Below, piece by piece: positions 38,302-42,305 of a DNA stretch of 42,305 bases; within the stretch, counting starts at the first letter, position 1; every line of letters starts with the position of its first letter. This DNA comes from Oceanisphaera arctica. Lineage in GTDB: Bacteria; Pseudomonadota; Gammaproteobacteria; Enterobacterales; Aeromonadaceae. A program made the translations under genes and the position numbers. Under the pieces are notes generated by a model. It saw only the letters and a program-made list of their open reading frames with translations. It did not search any database and was not told the DNA's origin. Where the stretch lies: positions 1-42,305 of the forward strand of contig NZ_MPZM01000025.1 of assembly GCF_002936955.1 (NCBI RefSeq), in the 5' to 3' direction.

Positions 38302-38904
38302 TTATCCTACCGACAGCAAATACTCCACCACCCGGTAAAACCGCTCTTCCGAGCCTATTTCGCTCATGTTCAGCTGATACTTGTCCCTGACCACTATGGT
38401 GGGCGTGCCGCGCACATTGAAGCGCTCTGTGGCCTTGTCGTACTGGGCGACCATGCCATTAAGTGCAAAGCTGTTGATCACGCCATCGAAAGCCTTGGCT
38501 TCAACACCATTAGCAACGAAGATCGCCTTGATATCATCCAGACCATTGGGCATTTTTTTCTGCCGATGGATCTGGTCGAAGATAACCGGCGTCAGCTTGT
38601 CGTCCACCTTGAGCAGTACGGCAGCACCATAGGCGCGCTGCAGCACGGGGCCCATTTCCCGACCGAGAAAAGAAACCGGTACTTTCTGCAACTGTACTTC
38701 GGGTACCCGCTCTTGCAGTTTTTCCATCAGTGGCTCAAAGCTGTAGCAATGCGAGCACACATAAGAGAAAAACTCGGTCACTTCCGGTTTGCTGCTGGCG
38801 GTTTCATTCACCACAGTGTATTCAACGCCCTCCTTGAATTCGGGAGCGGCACTGGCCAGTGGAGCCAACAGCAGGGCAAACAAAACAACAATATATTTTT
38901 TCAT
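38302..38904 (-). CDS. dsbA: Periplasmic thiol:disulfide oxidoreductase DsbA
   Basis: 200 residues. Signal peptide MKKYIVVLFALLLAPLASA; thioredoxin fold with helical insertion; cis-Pro loop RGTPTIVV. It introduces disulfides into exported proteins and is reoxidised by DsbB. The active site reads CSHC (VTEFFSYVCSHCYSFEPL) instead of the usual CPHC; the dipeptide between the cysteines sets redox potential, so this variant may be less oxidising. The start ATG 38904 gives the signal peptide. It follows srkA by 40 nt, as in E. coli. Confidence 0.94.
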   Translation of the reverse strand: MKKYIVVLFALLLAPLASAAPEFKEGVEYTVVNETASSKPEVTEFFSYVCSHCYSFEPLMEKLQERVPEVQLQKVPVSFLGREMGPVLQRAYGAAVLLKVDDKLTPVIFDQIHRQKKMPNGLDDIKAIFVANGVEAKAFDGVINSFALNGMVAQYDKATERFNVRGTPTIVVRDKYQLNMSEIGSEERFYRVVEYLLSVG

Positions 38905-38944
38905 ACAGGATCCCATTCAGTAGAGGCTGACTCACGTTAAGTAA

Positions 38945-39913
38945 TCAGTTCCAGGAGGTCAAGGATAATGGTACTGCATCCAGACTCTGCAATTGATCGG
39001 ATAATACTCGAATTTGCTGTTGCCAGTAGTCTTCGGTGTTAAACCAGGGAAAATTGGCCGGAAAGGCAGGATCAGACCAACGCGCCGCCAACCAGGCCAT
39101 ATAGTTAACCATCCGCATGGCTCTTAGTGGTTCAATCAGCGACAGCTCTGCCGCATCAAATTCCCGCACCGTCTCGTAACCGGCCAGCAGGGTGTCCAGC
39201 TGCAACAGCTGTTCCTGACGACTACCGCTGAGCATCATCCACAGATCCTGTACCGCCGGACCGGTGCGGCAATCATCGAAGTCGAGCAGCCAGAGTCCGT
39301 CACGCCACAGTATATTGCTGACATGGCAGTCACAATGCAGGGTCAGCTGCTGTTTGGGCCGATATAGTGCGGTCGCTTTCTCCACCACCTCATTCAGCCG
39401 GGCAAAAAATTCGCCCCGCAGTCGATTCGGTATCCGAGCCTCTTGCTCAAGCACCCGTTGAGCCCGCAACAGATAGTCATCGGTACTCAACTGTGGTCGA
39501 TGGTGCAGCACAAACTGCTCTCCTACCGTGTGTAACCGCCCCAGTTGCTCTCCCAACGCCTCAAGCTGATCGAGGTTATCGGCCTCGAACTGACGACCGG
39601 ATACCGAGGGCCAGACCGCAAACAGCATGTTGCCGTGTTCGAAAACGCTGTTTTGATCACGTATGAGCGGTACCGCCACGCGAACACCGGCATCATCCAG
39701 GGCGAACAGAAAATCATGTTCCTCCTGGATCTGCTGCCGGCTCCAGCGATGTGGGCGATAAAACTTGGCCACCAAGATGCCATCGGTATCACTCTTGAAT
39801 CGGTAGACCCGGTTTTCATAGCTGTTCAACGCCATGAGTCCCGAATCGATATAAATGCCGACACTGACCAGCGCATCGGCAATCACATCGGGGGTAAGCT
39901 GGTAATAGTTCAT
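38945..39913 (-). CDS. srkA: Stress response kinase A (YihE)
   Basis: 322 residues (E. coli 328). Cytosolic Ser/Thr protein kinase of the APH/choline-kinase fold that counteracts stress-induced death and lies upstream of dsbA. LNSYENRVYRF, VAKFYRPHRWS, QEEHDFL, WPSVSGRQFEADN, and metal site DFDDCRTGPAVQDLW. The catalytic loop is HCDCHVSNILW where E. coli has HGDCHAGNILW; the catalytic Asp and Asn are kept. Ribosome site GGAGTGGC directly precedes the ATG. Confidence 0.95.
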   Translation of the reverse strand: MNYYQLTPDVIADALVSVGIYIDSGLMALNSYENRVYRFKSDTDGILVAKFYRPHRWSRQQIQEEHDFLFALDDAGVRVAVPLIRDQNSVFEHGNMLFAVWPSVSGRQFEADNLDQLEALGEQLGRLHTVGEQFVLHHRPQLSTDDYLLRAQRVLEQEARIPNRLRGEFFARLNEVVEKATALYRPKQQLTLHCDCHVSNILWRDGLWLLDFDDCRTGPAVQDLWMMLSGSRQEQLLQLDTLLAGYETVREFDAAELSLIEPLRAMRMVNYMAWLAARWSDPAFPANFPWFNTEDYWQQQIRVLSDQLQSLDAVPLSLTSWN

Positions 39914-39921
39914 GCCACTCC

Positions 39922-39951
39922 AAAAAAGACCGCAGCAACTGGCTGCGGTCT
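39922..39951 (-). terminator. Terminator of ccoG
   Basis: Minus strand: 10-bp stem AGACCGCAGC/GCTGCGGTCT, loop CAGTT, followed by T residues, 8 nt after the ccoG stop and just before srkA, whose transcript must therefore start inside or after it or read through. Confidence 0.88.
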
Positions 39952-39958
39952 GAGGATA

Positions 39959-41383
39959 TCAGTTAATCGAGCTGAAGAACTTACTCTTGCTGCGTAACCT
40001 GGCCTTGCTGTCGTTTTCATCAAGCCCGGTATGAGTCATCACGAAAGTGATGTCCTTGACCGGCATTGACAGCAGGTAAGGATCCACCGCCAGACTGATC
40101 GGCAAGCTCAATACCTCACCACCGCGAACCACGACTTCTTCGGGACCTATCCACTCAACATCATCTATCCCCTCGACACGAAGCCGGTAGGTTTCGGTGT
40201 CCAGCGTCTTGTTCATGATTTTCAGGGTATAGGTATTCTCTACCAGCCCTTCGGCAGTTTCACGATAGAGCTGGTTTCGATCCCGGATGATCTCGATACC
40301 CATCGGCATGATATTGGATGCCATATAAGCAAAGGCGGCCAGCATCAGCACCATGACAATGCCGTAACCAATCAGCTTGGGTCGCCCCACATCGCTTTCT
40401 CCGTGCTGCAACTTGTGCTCTGTGGTATAGCTGATAAGCCCTCTTTCATAGCCCATTCGATCCATGGTCTGATCACAGGCATCCACACAGGCACCGCAGT
40501 TGATGCACTCATATTGCAGACCGTCACGAATATCAATTCCCGCCGGACAGACCTGAACACAGAGATTGCAATCGATACAGTCACCCAGCCCCAGCTTTTC
40601 GGGATCCGCCTTGCGTGGACGCGGGCCACGGCTCTCGCCCCGCTCGACGTCATAGCTGACCGTATAGGTGTCTTTATCAAACATGGCGGACTGAAAGCGA
40701 GAATAGGGACAGATGTGGGTACACATTATGGTGCGCATCCAGCCCGCATTACCGTAAGTACAGAACGCAAAGAACAGCACCCAGAATCCGATCCAGAAGC
40801 TGGTCGAAAAGGTCAGCAGATCTACCGCCAGCTCTCTTGCCGGAACGAAATAGGCGATGAAGGTAAAACCGGTAAAAAGTGATACCGCCAGCCAGGAAAG
40901 ATGCTTGGCACTCTTGCGCCATATCTTGTTGAAGTTCCATGACGACTTGTCCAGCTGGCGGCGTTTGTTGGCGCTGCCTTCCAGCTTTTCCTCGAACCAG
41001 ATAAACGCGAAAGTCCATACCGTCTGGGGGCACAGGTAGCCACACCATACCCGTCCGAGGAAAGTAGTGATAAAGAACAGAGCGAAGGCCGCCACCATCA
41101 ACAGCAGAGCCAAAAGAGTCAGATCCTGTGGCCAGATAGTGGTCGAAAATATCTGAAAACGCTGCTGCTCTACATCAAACAGTAACGCCTGTCGTCCATT
41201 CCAGCTCAGCCAGGGACCCACTGTAAACAACAGCATGAAAAACCATCCCATCATCTTGCGCAGCTGCTGCCATTGTCCTTTTTGCGCTCGTACATAGATG
41301 TGACCTTCGTCTGTAGGCCTGTGGGAACGCACCGCCTCGGTGACATCCTTGATGTCTATCTGCTTATGTTTATCGTTCATCAT
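39959..41383 (-). CDS. ccoG: Cytochrome c oxidase accessory protein CcoG (RdxA/FixG)
   Basis: 474 residues. Membrane ferredoxin-like cupric reductase needed for assembly of cbb3-type oxidases. Segments: N-terminal membrane helices (MMGWFFMLLFTVGPWLSW; LTLLALLLMVAAFALFFITTFLG), the GRVWCGYLCPQTVWTF and CTHICPYSRFQ cysteine blocks, two 4Fe-4S motifs CIDCNLCVQVCP and CINCGACVDACD, a further membrane helix and a C-terminal Ig-like periplasmic domain. The ATG pair at 41383/41380 starts the protein; the longer frame to 41506 lacks homology. ccoNOPQ genes are not in the window. Confidence 0.95.
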   Translation of the reverse strand: MMNDKHKQIDIKDVTEAVRSHRPTDEGHIYVRAQKGQWQQLRKMMGWFFMLLFTVGPWLSWNGRQALLFDVEQQRFQIFSTTIWPQDLTLLALLLMVAAFALFFITTFLGRVWCGYLCPQTVWTFAFIWFEEKLEGSANKRRQLDKSSWNFNKIWRKSAKHLSWLAVSLFTGFTFIAYFVPARELAVDLLTFSTSFWIGFWVLFFAFCTYGNAGWMRTIMCTHICPYSRFQSAMFDKDTYTVSYDVERGESRGPRPRKADPEKLGLGDCIDCNLCVQVCPAGIDIRDGLQYECINCGACVDACDQTMDRMGYERGLISYTTEHKLQHGESDVGRPKLIGYGIVMVLMLAAFAYMASNIMPMGIEIIRDRNQLYRETAEGLVENTYTLKIMNKTLDTETYRLRVEGIDDVEWIGPEEVVVRGGEVLSLPISLAVDPYLLSMPVKDITFVMTHTGLDENDSKARLRSKSKFFSSIN

Positions 41384-41633
41384 GCTCACATAGTTGTTCT
41401 GACTGACTGCGACCGAATGTTCTACTCGACAAGCTCTTGTTAACTTGCAGATAAGATACGAGTTATGCGGCATTTTGCAGCAAAACACTCGATTAAAAGG
41501 TGACACAGGTCACTCTTTTCCGAGCCAGGATCGGTTCATGCTATACAGGACATCATGATAGAGCATTCCGACACCCCCGTACCATGACAGTGATCAGTAA
41601 TACCAATTCCATTCAGTATCTGATCAGATTGAG

Positions 41634-41955
41634 GCCTCTGGTGCCAGAGGCAACACAGCCGCCTCGCCGTAAACCCATCGATGGGGCTCGTGAATGCCAT
41701 CTGACCGCCAGGGAAGGGGGGAATGCCGGAACGGCAGGAACATTTTCCGGCCATGGCATTTCACGGTCGTGGGAGCCGTTCTCTGTTGCCTCTTCTTGAA
41801 CACCGAGTTGCCCGAAGACGGCGCCAACAGGCCACGCCGAAGCATCAAGGAGGACGAAGGGATCTGCTTCACCGACCATCACATGACAGGGAAGTCATGT
41901 GCTGAGCGTCACAGGGAGGTGCTTGAGCGGGTCGGAGAAGCTGGCCCTTTGTCCG
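41634..41955 (+). repeat. Modular intergenic repeat, copy 5
   Basis: Left module: perfect hairpin GCCTCTGG-TG-CCAGAGGC (41634-41651), CCCAT-CG-ATGGG (41674-41685), then GTGAATGCCAT (41690-41700) pairing with ATGGCATTTCAC (41753-41764), whose loop is a 52-nt submodule (41701-41752) shared with copy 3; then CGGTCG, TTGCCTCTTCTTGAACACCGAGTT. Right module: GGACGAAGGG (41852-41861) with CCCTTTGTCC (41945-41954), enclosing CACATGA/TCATGTG (41880-41901). It fills the gap between divergent-facing ccoG upstream DNA and the rRNA operon end. 41384-41633 holds no gene I can support. Confidence 0.85.
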
Positions 41956-42045
41956 GGATTGATATAACAGTCAAAAAGATCGAACAGACAGGCTCCAGAG
42001 CTCTCCGGAACAGAAAAACAATGAGGAATAAAAGACAGGCAAAAC

Positions 42046-42073
42046 AAAAAGCCCCGCTCGTTGAGCGGGGCTT
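42046..42073 (-). terminator. Terminator of the rRNA operon
   Basis: Minus strand: 11-bp perfect stem AAGCCCCGCTC/GAGCGGGGCTT with a 3-nt loop followed by a T-rich run (TTTTGTTTT), 10 nt after the 5S rRNA. Confidence 0.92.
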
Positions 42074-42082
42074 GGTGATAGG

Positions 42083-42200
42083 TGTTTGACTGTGACCTAC
42101 TTTCACATGGCAGCTGCCACACTATCATCGGCGCGGGTGCGTTTCACTTCTGAGTTCGGCATGGGATCAGGTGGGACCACAACGCTATGGCAGTCAAACA
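42083..42200 (-). rRNA. rrf: 5S ribosomal RNA
   Basis: Complete 5S rRNA of about 118 nt. Ends pair (TGTTTGACTG with CAGTCAAACA, plus-strand 42191-42200 and 42083-42092). Conserved interior seen on the minus strand: GTGGTCCCACCTGATCCCATG, CCGAACTCAGAAGTGAAACG and CGCCGATGATAGTGTGG. It lies directly downstream of tRNA-Thr and before a terminator, so it is the distal 5S of an rRNA operon entering from the right. Confidence 0.96.
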
Positions 42201-42225
42201 AAACTGGTTGTATCTAATTTTAATC

Positions 42226-42301
42226 TGGTGCTGATACCCGGATTCGAACTGGGGACCTCACCCTTACCAAGGGTGCGCTCTACCAACTGAGCTATATCAG
42301 C
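42226..42301 (-). tRNA. tRNA-Thr (anticodon GGU)
   Basis: 76-nt tRNA with encoded CCA (TGG at 42226-42228). Acceptor GCTGATA/TATCAGC, D-loop AGCTCAGTTGGTAGAGC, anticodon GGT at 42268-42266 in loop CTTGGTAAG, T-loop GTTCGAATC. The 5' two-thirds match E. coli thrV, which also lies between two 5S genes at the end of rrnD; only the T stem differs, with compensated pairs. It reads codons ACC/ACU. Confidence 0.96.
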
Positions 42302-42305
42302 GGAA

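Noticed and set aside
41500-41513. GTGAC-N4-GTCAC dyad upstream of ccoG as an FNR/ArcA site
   Set aside because: Does not fit TTGAT-N4-ATCAA, and about 115 bp from the start codon; no basis for assigning a regulator.

Overview
The window looks like chromosomal DNA from a GC-rich marine gammaproteobacterium. Gene order and protein similarity suggest the Aeromonadales (Oceanimonas/Oceanisphaera/Zobellella-like); this is an inference without any database search. Most genes follow conserved E. coli/Vibrio neighbourhoods: recQ, rarD, uvrD-yigB-xerC-DUF484-dapF-lysA-lptM, cyaY/cyaA, hemCDXY, ilvLGMEDA/comM, srkA-dsbA, and the tail of an rRNA operon (tRNA-Thr(GGU)-5S) on the minus strand at the right edge.

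Layout. 1-2.4 kb: selO, a DUF3630 gene and a small cytochrome c. 2.4-13 kb: DNA repair and recombination genes (recQ, uvrD with a LexA box, xerC), the end of the diaminopimelate/lysine pathway (dapF, lysA) and the LptM lipoprotein. 13-20 kb: cyaY, cyaA (TTG start, CRP site in the leader) and the haem operon hemCDXY, ended by a strong terminator. 20.6-21.5 kb: a GarR-type dehydrogenase. 22-28 kb: a full urease operon ureDABCEFG plus a HupE/UreJ nickel permease, lying between otherwise conserved blocks. 28.2-29.5 kb: an unusual gene encoding three RidA domains in one chain. It converges on ilvA, whose product generates the reactive enamines that RidA proteins clear. 29.6-36.2 kb: the ilvLGMEDA operon with a readable Val/Ile/Leu leader peptide and attenuator, divergent from comM. 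37.9-41.4 kb: an unrecognised small gene, dsbA, srkA and ccoG.

The most unusual content is intergenic. Five copies (one cut by the left edge) of a 270-420 bp modular repeat lie in gaps, all on the same strand: 1-80, about 5400-5670, 8773-9133, 20149-20564 and 41634-41955. Each full copy has a left module of small hairpins with a shared CATCC(C/A)TG core and a right module closed by a GGACAAAGGG...CCCTTTGTCC stem. Stem arms differ between copies but stay complementary, which argues that structure is conserved. A 52-nt submodule sits in different modules in two copies. One copy (5365-5725) is bounded by 19-bp imperfect inverted repeats resembling Tn5/IS50 ends, with a perfect 9-bp target duplication outside them, so it was apparently moved by an IS50-type transposase.
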